Part shown: one piece after another, positions 48,765 to 58,486 of the stretch
How the letters are laid out: each line of letters opens with the position of its first letter
How positions within the stretch are numbered: position 1 is the first letter of the stretch
From: an uncultured Lachnospiraceae bacterium
GTDB lineage: Bacteria; Bacillota; Clostridia; Lachnospirales; Lachnospiraceae
Assembly: GCA_947629545.1 (NCBI GenBank)
Contig: CANREE010000003.1
Location: 1 to 58,486 of the forward strand
Reading direction: 5' to 3'
DNA: 58,486 bases
Notes under the pieces: model-generated
What the model was told of the DNA's origin: nothing
Databases searched by the model: none
Seen by the model: only the letters and a program-made list of their open reading frames with translations
Program-made: the position numbers and the translations under genes

Positions 48765-48960
48765 CGCGTGCATCTGAGAATTTTGGTTTCGATAACTTTG
48801 AAAATAATACTTGCATAATTTATTTTTGTGTGCTATACTGATTAGGCTGTTCCGCTTAGAGCAGGAAGCGAATTTGTTTCGTTCTTCTCTGCGATACGGA
48901 TGTAGAGAAGTGGTTATATATCACGGTTGCATAGAAGAATAAGTTTGAGAGGTGATTAAG

Positions 48961-49170
48961 ATGAAGGAAGGAATCCATCCGAAGTATTATCAGGCCAAGG
49001 TTACCTGCAACTGCGGGAATGAATTCGTAACCGGCTCCACGAAGCCGGAGATCCACGTAGAGGTGTGCTCTAAGTGCCATTCATTCTATACAGGTCAGCA
49101 GAAAGCTGCGGCTGCCCGCGGACGTATTGATAAGTTCAACCGTAAGTACGGCATAGGCGCGGCGAATTAG
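48961..49170 (+). CDS. rpmE: 50S ribosomal protein L31
   Basis: [64 protein letters not shown] (Cys-containing form). Confidence 0.97.
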   Translation: MKEGIHPKYYQAKVTCNCGNEFVTGSTKPEIHVEVCSKCHSFYTGQQKAAAARGRIDKFNRKYGIGAAN

Positions 49171-49181
49171 TGCAGGAAGAG

Positions 49182-49234
49182 AGGACAGGGTTGAGACTGA
49201 GTGGGATTCCACTGGGCCTCGCCCTGTTTTTGTG
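49182..49234 (+). terminator. Terminator of rpmE
   Basis: gaCAGGG..gag...ctcgCCCTGtttttg. Confidence 0.6.
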
Positions 49235-49315
49235 TTTACAATTTTAGATATTGCGGGGCGGCAGCGCTTTCCGGGGAGCGGCTTTCGGGGAGCGGAGGAA
49301 GGGGGATCTGGACGA

Positions 49316-50260
49316 ATGAAATATTCCGGAATCGGCGGCCAGGCCGTTATAGAAGGAATTATGATGAAAAATAAAGACGATTACGCGGTGGCGGTGCGAA
49401 AGCCGGATGGCGGCATTGAAGTTGTGAAGAATACTTATGTCAGCATCAGCGAGAAGGTGAAGCTCTTTTCCCTGCCGTTTGTCCGGGGAATTTTTAATTT
49501 TATTGATTCTCTGATCCTGGGTATGCGCTCCCTGACGCTGTCGGCAGATTTTTACGCGGATGATGAGGCGGAGGAAGAACCGAATCGCTTTGAACGCTGG
49601 CTGGACAGGGTTTTCGGGGAAAAGCTGGAGAAGTATCTGATGTCGGCGGTCATGGTATTTTCTGTGATTATGGCCGTGCTGCTCTTTATGTTGCTGCCGT
49701 TGGGCCTCAGCCGTCTCCTTGCGCCGGTCGTGCCCTCGGACAGGCTGATGGCGCTCATCGAGGGACTGCTGCGGCTGGCAATTTTTATTGCTTATATTAA
49801 GCTGATCTCGAATATGGAAGACATCCGCCGTACTTATATGTACCATGGCGCCGAGCACAAATGCATCAACTGCATTGAGCACGGTTTAGAGCTGAATGTG
49901 GACAATGTGCGCGCCAGTTCCAAACAGCACAAACGCTGCGGCACCAGTTTCCTGATCATTGTCATGCTGATCAGTATTGTGGTGCTGATGCTGGTGCAGG
50001 TGGACGGATTTCTGATGCGCATAGCCAGCCGTATTGTTTTGATCCCGGTAATCGCGGGGATCTCCTATGAGTTTTTGAGGCTGGCCGGACGGAGCGATAA
50101 CTGTGTGGTGAATTTCCTGAGCAAACCGGGACTTTGGATGCAGAATATGACTACGAAGGAACCGGACGACAGTATGATCGAGGTGGCCATCGCCGCTGTG
50201 GAGGCGGTGTTTGACTGGCGCGGATATCTGAAGGAGAATTTCGGGTGGACGGAGAAATGA
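49316..50260 (+). CDS. YqhQ/DUF1385 membrane protein
   Basis: KYSGIGGQAVIEGIMMKNKDDYAVAVRKPDGGIEV, YHGAEHKCINCIEHG, HKRCGTSFLIIVMLI, IAGISYEFLRLAGR. Confidence 0.92.
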   Translation: MKYSGIGGQAVIEGIMMKNKDDYAVAVRKPDGGIEVVKNTYVSISEKVKLFSLPFVRGIFNFIDSLILGMRSLTLSADFYADDEAEEEPNRFERWLDRVFGEKLEKYLMSAVMVFSVIMAVLLFMLLPLGLSRLLAPVVPSDRLMALIEGLLRLAIFIAYIKLISNMEDIRRTYMYHGAEHKCINCIEHGLELNVDNVRASSKQHKRCGTSFLIIVMLISIVVLMLVQVDGFLMRIASRIVLIPVIAGISYEFLRLAGRSDNCVVNFLSKPGLWMQNMTTKEPDDSMIEVAIAAVEAVFDWRGYLKENFGWTEK

Positions 50261-51252
50261 CCACGTTGCGCCGGCTCGAAGCGGAAGGCGCGGCAGCGCT
50301 GGACATGGCGGGCATCGGGGAAGCGCGGCTTGACGCCCATCGGCTTCTTCTTGCGGCCTTCGGGCTGGATGAAACCCATTATCTGCTGGAACGGATGCAG
50401 CCGGTTGGGCTGAACGTATCCGCAGAAGCAGATCCGCGGGACAGCACGAACCGGTACCGTGAGATGATCTCGCGGCGTGCCCTTCGGATTCCTTTGCAGC
50501 AGATTCTGGGAGAGCAGGAATTCATGGGCCTGACATTTTATATCAATGCGCATACGCTGATCCCGCGTCAGGATACGGAAACGTTGGTGGAACTGGTGCT
50601 TTCGGAGCAGAAGGACCGGGGCGGGAGGCTGCTTGATCTGTGTACCGGCTCCGGCTGTATCGCTGTCAGTCTGGCGGCGAAAGGGGGCTATACCGATGTG
50701 ACGGCAACGGATTTGTCGTCTGAGGCGTTGGCGGTTGCGGAGCGGAATGCGCGGATGCTGCTGGCGGAGAGCGGATGGCGGATCGTCTCAGACGATTCGG
50801 ACCTTGTGCCGGATGCAGGTCTGCCGCCGGAGGCAGGCAGGACTGGTCCGGCCCCGGCAAAAGGCATATTCCGGCTCTTTCGCGGCGATCTGTTTACGGC
50901 CTTGCCGCGCGGACCCCGTTATGATATCATTGTTTCCAACCCGCCTTATATTCCGACTGCTATGATCGGCGGCCTTCAGCCGGAGGTGCGGGACCACGAA
51001 CCCCGTATGGCGCTGGACGGCGCGGAGGACGGACTGGCTTTCTACCGCCGGATTGCCGCGCAGGCGCCGGAGTGGATGAACCCGGGCGGTGCGATCTATC
51101 TGGAGATCGGCTGCGATCAGGCGGCTGCGGTGAGCGCCCTGCTGGCGGAAGCCGGATTTGCCGATATTGAGGTGTTTAATGATCTTGCTGGTCTCAATCG
51201 CGTGGTGCGGGCGCTTCACCGTACGGGATGTCCTGAGACTGTCGGACTGTGA
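50257..51252 (+). CDS. prmC: Peptide chain release factor N5-glutamine methyltransferase
   Basis: LIPRQDTETLVELVL, LLDLCTGSGCIAVSLA, DIIVSNPPYIPTAMI; ATGA overlap with the upstream gene. Confidence 0.93.
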   Translation: MTTLRRLEAEGAAALDMAGIGEARLDAHRLLLAAFGLDETHYLLERMQPVGLNVSAEADPRDSTNRYREMISRRALRIPLQQILGEQEFMGLTFYINAHTLIPRQDTETLVELVLSEQKDRGGRLLDLCTGSGCIAVSLAAKGGYTDVTATDLSSEALAVAERNARMLLAESGWRIVSDDSDLVPDAGLPPEAGRTGPAPAKGIFRLFRGDLFTALPRGPRYDIIVSNPPYIPTAMIGGLQPEVRDHEPRMALDGAEDGLAFYRRIAAQAPEWMNPGGAIYLEIGCDQAAAVSALLAEAGFADIEVFNDLAGLNRVVRALHRTGCPETVGL

Positions 51253-51371
51253 CCTGCCGGCAAAGCCGGACTGCAGACGGAATCTGCCGGTATCCGGATT
51301 GCAGACAGACCGGAACTGATGCATAACAGTGTAGTTTTGGCGGCACAGCCGCATATTACAGGAGGAATACC

Positions 51372-52448
<1,077 letters not shown>

Positions 52449-52458
52449 AAATATTTTC

Positions 52459-52487
52459 TTGCCAGATAATTGCAACTATGCTATAAT
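52459..52487 (+). promoter_or_regulatory. Promoter of the leuA leader
   Basis: TTGCCA-17 nt-TATAAT. Confidence 0.6.
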
Positions 52488-52567
52488 GTGAAAACGCGCA
52501 AACAGCGCAAAGGCGCAGGCAGCCGCGGGCTGCCCGGTGCCGCCTGGCGATATTTTTAAGAAAAGGG

Positions 52568-52660
52568 ATGATGAAAGATGGGGCTGGCCCTGTGAACAAA
52601 GCGAAACTGAACATTATCAGAAAATATAGCGTGATCTACCGACTGTGCGGCCTGGCGTGA
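52568..52660 (+). CDS. Short upstream ORF in the leuA leader (30 aa)
   Basis: ATG ATG AAA GAT GGG...: MMKDGAGPVNKAKLNIIRKYSVIYRLCGLA*, with aagaaaaggg upstream. Translation unproven. Confidence 0.35.
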   Translation: MMKDGAGPVNKAKLNIIRKYSVIYRLCGLA

Positions 52661-52847
52661 ATTTCCCGATGCGGGAAGCGCATTCATCTGCGCGTTTCCT
52701 GAGAACTATATGAGTATCACAGAATCTGCGGATCCGCAAAACAAACCAAACCGAAGCGGATCGCGGAGATACATTCTGTATAAGCACAGCCAGAGCGGAC
52801 GCGGCGTTTAAGCGAACCGTCCGCCGCATAAGAAGGAGGATCCAAAC

Positions 52848-54518
52848 ATGTTAAATTATAAGAGATATAAACACGTACCCCCGGTAGACTTACCTCAGCG
52901 CCAGTGGCCGAATAAGATCATCGACAAGGCCCCGATCTGGTGCAGCGTCGACCTGCGCGACGGCAATCAGGCCCTGATCGAGCCCATGGTGGTCGAAGAG
53001 AAGATCGAGTTTTTCAATATGCTGGTGAAGCTGGGGTTCAAGGAGATCGAGGTCGGCTTCCCGGCCGCGTCCCAGATCGAGTTCGACTTCCTGAGACAGC
53101 TGGTGGAGCGGAAACTGATCCCGGACGACGTGCGCATCCAGGTGCTGGTGCAGTGCCGCGAGCATCTGTTAAAACGTACCTTTGAGGCCATTGAGGGCAT
53201 TCAGAAGGTTATTTTCCATATTTACAATTCCACCTCCACGCTGCAGCGTGACGTGGTGTTCCACAAGGACAAGGACGAGATCAAGAAGATCGCCACCGAC
53301 GCCACCGAGATGGTGCGCCAGTACACGGAGAACTATGACGGCGACCTGCTCCTGGAGTATTCCCCGGAGAGCTTCACCGGCACCGAGCTGGACTACGCGC
53401 TGGAAGTCTGCGAGGCGGTTATGGACACCTGGGGCATGGCAACGCCGGAGCGGCCGATCATTTTCAATCTGCCCTCCACTGTCGAGATGACCACGCCCAA
53501 TGTGTACGCGGACCAGATCGAGTGGATGAGCACCCATTTCAAGAACCGCGACAGTATCGTGCTGAGCCTTCATCCGCATAACGACCGGGGCACCGGCGTG
53601 GCGGCCACGGAACTGGCCCTGATGGCCGGCGCGGACCGCGTGGAAGGCACGCTTTTCGGCAACGGCGAGCGCACCGGCAACGTGGATATTCTGACCCTGG
53701 CTTACAATATGTTCTCCCAGGGCATCGATCCGAAGCTGGATCTGGAGGATGTACGCGCCATTGCGGAAGTATATGAGCGCTGCACGAAGATGACCATCGA
53801 TCCCCGGCATCCCTATGCCGGCAAGCTGGTATTCACTGCCTTCTCCGGCTCCCATCAGGATGCGATTAATAAGGGCATGCAGGCGCTCAAGGAGCGCGGC
53901 GGGGATTACTGGGAAGTTCCGTATCTGCCCATCGATCCGAATGATATCGGCCGCGTCTATGAACCCATCGTCCGCATCAACAGCCAGTCCGGTAAGGGCG
54001 GCGTGGCGTTCGTCATGGATACGTTCTACGGCTTCAAGCTGCCCAAGGGCATGCACAAGGAGTTCGCAGATGTGATCCAGAAGATTTCCGAGAAGCAGGG
54101 CGAGGTGGCGCCGGAGCGGATCATGGAAGAGTTCCGCAGCAACTACACCGAGCGCAAGGAGCCCATGCATTTCCGCAAGTGCCAGATCCATGACACGGAG
54201 TTGGAGGACGGCAGCTTCGCGACTCTGGTTACCGTCACCTATACCAACCACGGCATCGAGAGAGTATTCGAGGGCGTGGGCAACGGCCCCATTGACGCCA
54301 TGAAGAACGGTCTCGAGCAGGAGCTTGGGATCCAGATCAAGGTGCTGGATTACAATGAGCACGCCCTGACCTCCGGATCCGGCGCGCAGGCCGCTTCCTA
54401 CATCCATATGATGGACGTGAAGACCGGCAAGGCCACCTACGGCGTAGGTATCAGCTCCAACATCACCCGTTCGTCCCTGCGCGGCATCTTCAGCGCGATT
54501 AATCGTCTGTTCTATTAA
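52848..54518 (+). CDS. leuA: 2-isopropylmalate synthase (long form)
   Basis: MLNYKRYKHVPPVDLPQRQWPNKIIDKAPIWCSVDLRDGNQALIEPM..SLHPHNDRGTGVAATELALMAGADRVEGTLFGNGERTGNVD. Confidence 0.97.
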   Translation: MLNYKRYKHVPPVDLPQRQWPNKIIDKAPIWCSVDLRDGNQALIEPMVVEEKIEFFNMLVKLGFKEIEVGFPAASQIEFDFLRQLVERKLIPDDVRIQVLVQCREHLLKRTFEAIEGIQKVIFHIYNSTSTLQRDVVFHKDKDEIKKIATDATEMVRQYTENYDGDLLLEYSPESFTGTELDYALEVCEAVMDTWGMATPERPIIFNLPSTVEMTTPNVYADQIEWMSTHFKNRDSIVLSLHPHNDRGTGVAATELALMAGADRVEGTLFGNGERTGNVDILTLAYNMFSQGIDPKLDLEDVRAIAEVYERCTKMTIDPRHPYAGKLVFTAFSGSHQDAINKGMQALKERGGDYWEVPYLPIDPNDIGRVYEPIVRINSQSGKGGVAFVMDTFYGFKLPKGMHKEFADVIQKISEKQGEVAPERIMEEFRSNYTERKEPMHFRKCQIHDTELEDGSFATLVTVTYTNHGIERVFEGVGNGPIDAMKNGLEQELGIQIKVLDYNEHALTSGSGAQAASYIHMMDVKTGKATYGVGISSNITRSSLRGIFSAINRLFY

Positions 54519-54555
54519 GCTGCGAAAGCAGTGTATAAAGCGAATCGCATAAAAA

Positions 54556-54592
54556 GGCGCCTGACCGGTAACAAGGTCAGACGCCTGATTTT
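54556..54592. terminator. Bidirectional terminator between leuA and the minus-strand choline-binding-repeat gene
   Basis: AGGCGcCTGACC-ggtaacaa-GGTCAGaCGCCTgatttt. Confidence 0.75.
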
Positions 54593-54593
54593 A

Positions 54594-55988
54594 TCAATTG
54601 CTTCCGCTTCCAGGCGGCCCCGTCATACCAGGCTGCAGACTGCCGGCATAACCCGAACTGCTTCCGCTTACAGGACCTCCTGTGTTCTGCGAGGCGTAGT
54701 AGGCGCCGTCGGCATCGAAGGAATAATATACGCCGTTGATGTTCAGCGTGGTATTCGCGGCCATCCGGCCGCCGTTATTCGGATTCAGGTAGTAATACTT
54801 GCCATTGTAAATCACCCATCCGGTAATGATATTTCCCGAATGATCGAAGTAATACCAGTAACCGCCGATGCGCTGCCAGTAATTCGAACTGCTGGACGAC
54901 GAACTGTTGCTGGAAGGAACGGTTCCTGCGCCTACCGGCCCGGAACTGTTGGTATTCGAACCGCTCACGCTCCCCGGCCCGCCTCCTGCCACAACGCTGC
55001 CGGTGCCGGAACCCGGTCCTCCGCTCACGGTACCGGTGCTGGAACCTGGTCCGCCGCTTACGGTGCCGGTGCTGGAACCCGGTCCGCCGCTTACGCTGCC
55101 GGTATTTGTTCCCGGCCCGCCGCTTACATTGCCGGCGGCGTTATTATTCACATAGTAAGCGCCGTTGGCGTTAAACGTATAGGTGATGCCGTCAATAACC
55201 TTTGTGGTGTTTGCCACCATCTTCCCGCCGTCAGACGGATCCAGATAGTAGTAAGCGCCGTTCAGATTCAGCCATCCGGTATACAGGTGCCCGGACGTAT
55301 CGAAATAATAATAGGAATTATCGATCAGTCCCCAACCGATCGTCATGGCGCCGTTGGACGTATTCATATAATAACGTCCGCCGTTCGAATCGTTCAGCCA
55401 TCCGGTCATCAGTTTGCCGTCGGTGTTCAGGTAATAATACTTGCCGTCCAGCTGCTGCCATCCGGTCAGCATCTTCGCGTCGCTGCCGAAACGGTACCAC
55501 TCGTCTTTGATCTGTTTCCAGCAGTCGACCGCCACAAGTCCGCTGCTTGGATCCGCATAATACCAGGCGTTGTCCATTTGCCACCAGCCTTTTCGCATCG
55601 CGCCGCTGTCCTTGAAAAACCGATAGCCGTTCACGTCGTGGAAAAGCGCCCATCCGGTGATCATTACGCCGTTATCATGCAGATAATAGAACGCGCCGTC
55701 ATCAATGATCCAGTTACTGGCCACCATGATCCCATTGTCCTGGAAGTAATACCATTTGTTGTTGATCTGTTTCCAGCCGGTGCACATTCTTCCGGTCGTC
55801 AGATCCATGAAATAGTAATCCCCGGTCGTGGTCTGCAGCCAGCCTTTGCGAAGGGAGCCGTTGTCATAGTAGACCCAGTAGCCGCTGGAGTTGTCCCAGG
55901 CGGCTCGGGCAGTCGATGGGACGCTAAGCGCCAGCCCCCCGAGAACGCCGGCGAGAAGCAGGGCCTGTACCGTGTTACGACATCTCAT
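54594..55988 (-). CDS. Secreted choline/cell-wall-binding-repeat protein
   Basis: Signal peptide MRCRNTVQALLLAGVLGGLALSVPSTARA, many GWxxxxGxWYYFxxxGxMxTGW repeats, Gly/Ser/Thr-rich linker; ATG at 55988 with gaggagg RBS. Confidence 0.92.
   Translation of the reverse strand: MRCRNTVQALLLAGVLGGLALSVPSTARAAWDNSSGYWVYYDNGSLRKGWLQTTTGDYYFMDLTTGRMCTGWKQINNKWYYFQDNGIMVASNWIIDDGAFYYLHDNGVMITGWALFHDVNGYRFFKDSGAMRKGWWQMDNAWYYADPSSGLVAVDCWKQIKDEWYRFGSDAKMLTGWQQLDGKYYYLNTDGKLMTGWLNDSNGGRYYMNTSNGAMTIGWGLIDNSYYYFDTSGHLYTGWLNLNGAYYYLDPSDGGKMVANTTKVIDGITYTFNANGAYYVNNNAAGNVSGGPGTNTGSVSGGPGSSTGTVSGGPGSSTGTVSGGPGSGTGSVVAGGGPGSVSGSNTNSSGPVGAGTVPSSNSSSSSSSNYWQRIGGYWYYFDHSGNIITGWVIYNGKYYYLNPNNGGRMAANTTLNINGVYYSFDADGAYYASQNTGGPVSGSSSGYAGSLQPGMTGPPGSGSN
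54995..55126 (-). repeat. Four tandem 33-bp units encoding SGGPGSSTGTV-type 11-aa linker repeats
   Basis: cggtgccggtgctggaacccggtccgccgctta and near-identical neighbours. Confidence 0.85.
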
Positions 55989-56134
55989 ACCGTTTCCTCC
56001 TCGAATTACGCAATATATGCTCATTATTGACAATTATAGCATATATTTTCCACAAGATATAGAGGGAAAATGAACTTTTTTATGAATTTTTTTTTACATT
56101 TCAGACAGCATGAGAGCGGGCACGAAAATCGGCG

Positions 56135-58033
56135 TCAGACGTCTGTGCCGCGGACTTTCCGATAATAGCGTTTGGCGTATCGGTACATGATGAGTGAATA
56201 TTCACCGAACTCCTGTCCAAGATAATGCTTGTACACGGTCCACAGGCTCCAGAGAAAGCCGCCCAGCGCCACATAGGAGTAGATAACCGTTCTCTCTTCC
56301 GACTCCGGTTCGCGGCCCAGATACAGCCGGATCAGCCAGTCTGTCCGCGCGTCGTCATAATAAGAATAGATCGCGCACATCGCCACGTCGATCAGCGGAT
56401 CGCACATTCCCGCATACTCCAGGTCGATCAGTTTTACCTGTCCGTCCGGCAGGAAAATGAAATTGTCCGCGACACTGTCCACATGTGCCAGCGTCTTCGG
56501 CCGTTTCAGTTTATCCAGCCCGTCCATCAGCTCTGTCATCTGCGTTCTTACCTCTTTATAGTCCTCAAACGGGATTTCCCCCAGACTCAGACACAGCTTC
56601 TCATAATAACCGATCCGTTCGCGGATGTCGAAGTCATGTTCTACTTTGGCCCCGGACCTGTGGAGGATCCGCAGCAGTTCCATGCAGCGCGCCATATCAG
56701 ACGCACTTGCCGGATCGGCGTTACGCGATCCCTCGTAGTATTCCGAGATCTTATAACCGGAAGCAGGGTCAAAATAAATGATCTTCTCCGAAATTCCCAG
56801 CGGCTTCAGCGCCTCAAATGCGGCCGCTTCCTGTCTGCGGTTGATCAGAAGCCCTGTGCCCGGTCCCGGAATACGGCAGATGTACGACGTACCGCCGACG
56901 CAAAACAGAAACGACTGGTTCGTCATGCCTGCCTTCACACAGCGGATCTCCCGGATCTCTGATTCCGGGACTTTCAGAACTCTCGCGATCAGATCCAGAG
57001 CCTCATTATCAGAATGATTCTTATATTTCGGGTCAAAGCGGCGCAGTTCTTCCAGATTTTCGAACTCATAGACGCTGTCCGGCGGGAGGCAGTTGGCGTA
57101 GATCTCCGGCACGGCAAATGTCTCTGCTTTCGGAACAGACGTCCCGAGGGCCGTCGCGCATCGCTCCGCCGCCGTGCCGTTTAACATTTCCTGATATACA
57201 TGCTCCCAATAGAGCTGCTCGGTTCCCGGCATCTGATAATATGTCTCAAGCATCGGAAGAAACTCTGCCAGAAACTCCCGCGACAGGTACGCCGGCCCAT
57301 ACATGACCCAGGCGTCATGCCCGCCGCATGACACATCCAGTACCTTTCCCTTCTTATCTAATGTAAAACACCATTCCGACGTGGCCCCCTTCATATAGGA
57401 AGAAGCGTACCAGCTAAAGCATTCGTACCGGTGGAACGGATTCTCACGCAGCCAGTGATCCGAGGCCAGCAGGTACATATTCCTTCCTTCCATTACCTTT
57501 TTGGCGAAATGTACCGACGCCAGATTATTTTTCTCGGAATATTCCGGGTTATAGATCAGCCGCACACCGTATTTATCAATGAGATATTCAAACTTTTCCT
57601 TAAGATATCCTACGACAATGGAGATATCCGTGACTCCTGCCTCATGCAGCTGGCGGATCTGCCGCTCGATCATCCTTTCGCCGAATACTTCCAGCAATCC
57701 TTTCGGCGTCTCAAAAGTCAGCGGCACAAAGCGGGATCCGAAGCCTGCCGCCAGGATTACTGCACCATCTACCCGATATGGTTCCAGATACGCAAGTCCC
57801 TTTCTGGTTAACCGGCGCCCGCCGGCGGCTTCGCGTCCGTCCGCACTGTCCGCGGTATACGGCTCGTTCTCATCTGCGGTGTACGCCGCGGGGCCGATCA
57901 GCCCGTCTTCTTCACATTCTTTCATAAGTCTGTTAGCCGTTCCCAGCGATACGCCCATCGCCAGCGCCAGTTCCCGTTGGGTGAGCTGCGGTCTCTCCAG
58001 TATATTTCTGCATACCAGTGCTTTTCTGTCCAT
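56135..58033 (-). CDS. Trimodular protein: winged HTH + LicC-like phosphocholine cytidylyltransferase + LicA-like choline kinase
   Basis: HTH QRELALAMGVSLGTANRLMKECEEDGLI; nucleotidyltransferase GAVILAAGFGSRFVPLTFETPKGLLEVFGERMIERQIRQLHEAGVTDISIVVGYLKEKFEYL; kinase TNQSFLFCVGGTSYICRIPGPGT..AHVDSVADNFIFLPDGQVKLIDLEYAGMCDPLIDVA. Confidence 0.88.
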   Translation of the reverse strand: MDRKALVCRNILERPQLTQRELALAMGVSLGTANRLMKECEEDGLIGPAAYTADENEPYTADSADGREAAGGRRLTRKGLAYLEPYRVDGAVILAAGFGSRFVPLTFETPKGLLEVFGERMIERQIRQLHEAGVTDISIVVGYLKEKFEYLIDKYGVRLIYNPEYSEKNNLASVHFAKKVMEGRNMYLLASDHWLRENPFHRYECFSWYASSYMKGATSEWCFTLDKKGKVLDVSCGGHDAWVMYGPAYLSREFLAEFLPMLETYYQMPGTEQLYWEHVYQEMLNGTAAERCATALGTSVPKAETFAVPEIYANCLPPDSVYEFENLEELRRFDPKYKNHSDNEALDLIARVLKVPESEIREIRCVKAGMTNQSFLFCVGGTSYICRIPGPGTGLLINRRQEAAAFEALKPLGISEKIIYFDPASGYKISEYYEGSRNADPASASDMARCMELLRILHRSGAKVEHDFDIRERIGYYEKLCLSLGEIPFEDYKEVRTQMTELMDGLDKLKRPKTLAHVDSVADNFIFLPDGQVKLIDLEYAGMCDPLIDVAMCAIYSYYDDARTDWLIRLYLGREPESEERTVIYSYVALGGFLWSLWTVYKHYLGQEFGEYSLIMYRYAKRYYRKVRGTDV

Positions 58034-58348
58034 GGGGCCTCCGTTCAAAATTACACAATTTCATATTAATAATGAACATTATACCACAAATAATAGGATT
58101 TGCAATCCCGTGAGGTTCGATTGCAGAAGGCAGGATGGCCTATAATTGTATTGATTTACGTACAATCTAAGAAAGAAATTCGGTTTTCGTAAGTTTTACG
58201 TAAGAAAATGCTTAGAGAAAAGTTATAGCATTTTGTTTTGAAATGTATTATACTGTCATTGTGATTGAGGGAAGGGTGCTTCCCACAGTGGAAATCCAAG
58301 GCTTAGATGACGGCTTTTGAAAAAAATTCAAAAAAAGTTAAAAAAGTA

Positions 58349-58377
58349 TTGATAATTTCCATTATAGGAAGTATAAT
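58349..58377 (+). promoter_or_regulatory. Promoter of the 58445 gene
   Basis: TTGATA-17 nt-TATAAT. Confidence 0.6.
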
Positions 58378-58444
58378 TACCTCGTAATGTAACCAAATCA
58401 AGGTCCCGCAAGGGACCAAAAAAGGAAAAGGAGAGTGCATTATT

Positions 58445-58486
58445 ATGAGAAAGCAGACAAAAATTGCTGCGTTAGTATCCGCAGCA
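58445..58486 (+). CDS. Start of a probably secreted protein, 3' truncated by the window edge
   Basis: aaggaaaaggagag RBS then MRKQTKIAALVSAA (signal-peptide-like). Confidence 0.55.
   Translation, partial: MRKQTKIAALVSAA

Noticed and set aside
53169-54407. 412-aa minus-strand ORF
   Set aside because: Antisense to leuA; no family features.
54995-55126. Tandem repeats considered as a CRISPR array
   Set aside because: Units are contiguous 33-bp in-frame coding repeats without spacers.
54531-56030. 499-aa plus-strand ORF
   Set aside because: Antisense to the choline-binding-repeat gene; its apparent repeats mirror the coding repeats on the other strand. The minus frame has signal peptide, RBS and family repeats.

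Overview
58.5 kb window from a Gram-positive, probably Lachnospiraceae/Clostridia-type chromosome (family-level guess from gene content and protein style only). It is mostly core genome and tightly packed: tuf (5' truncated), pyk, lysA, recA-recX, rny, nudF-spoIIM-like-xerD, apt, rel, cca, pgm, mreB, recD2, comF, rpmG-secE-nusG-rplK-rplA-rplJ-rplL, csp, rho-rpmE-yqhQ-prmC-prfA and leuA. Accessory genes include three cell-wall/choline-binding-repeat proteins, a start of what may be a fourth, a rhomboid-like membrane protein with a C-terminal Cys/His finger, an S8 protease, an AraC/amylosucrase pair, bioY and a GPH symporter that looks C-terminally truncated. The most interesting items are: (1) a 630-aa HTH + LicC-like nucleotidyltransferase + LicA-like choline kinase fusion next to choline-binding-repeat proteins, suggesting a compact self-regulated surface phosphocholine system; (2) a BirA-like operator overlapping a consensus bioY promoter; (3) two near-identical L1-binding-like motifs, one before rplK and one before rplA; (4) a csp leader with a long hairpin and T-run between promoter and RBS; (5) a leuA leader with a 30-codon uORF; (6) a Rho protein with a low-complexity insertion; (7) several unexplained intergenic stem-loop clusters and one ~97 bp imperfect palindrome. 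No tRNA, rRNA, CRISPR array or transposase was recognised. All calls are by reading; no database search was run.
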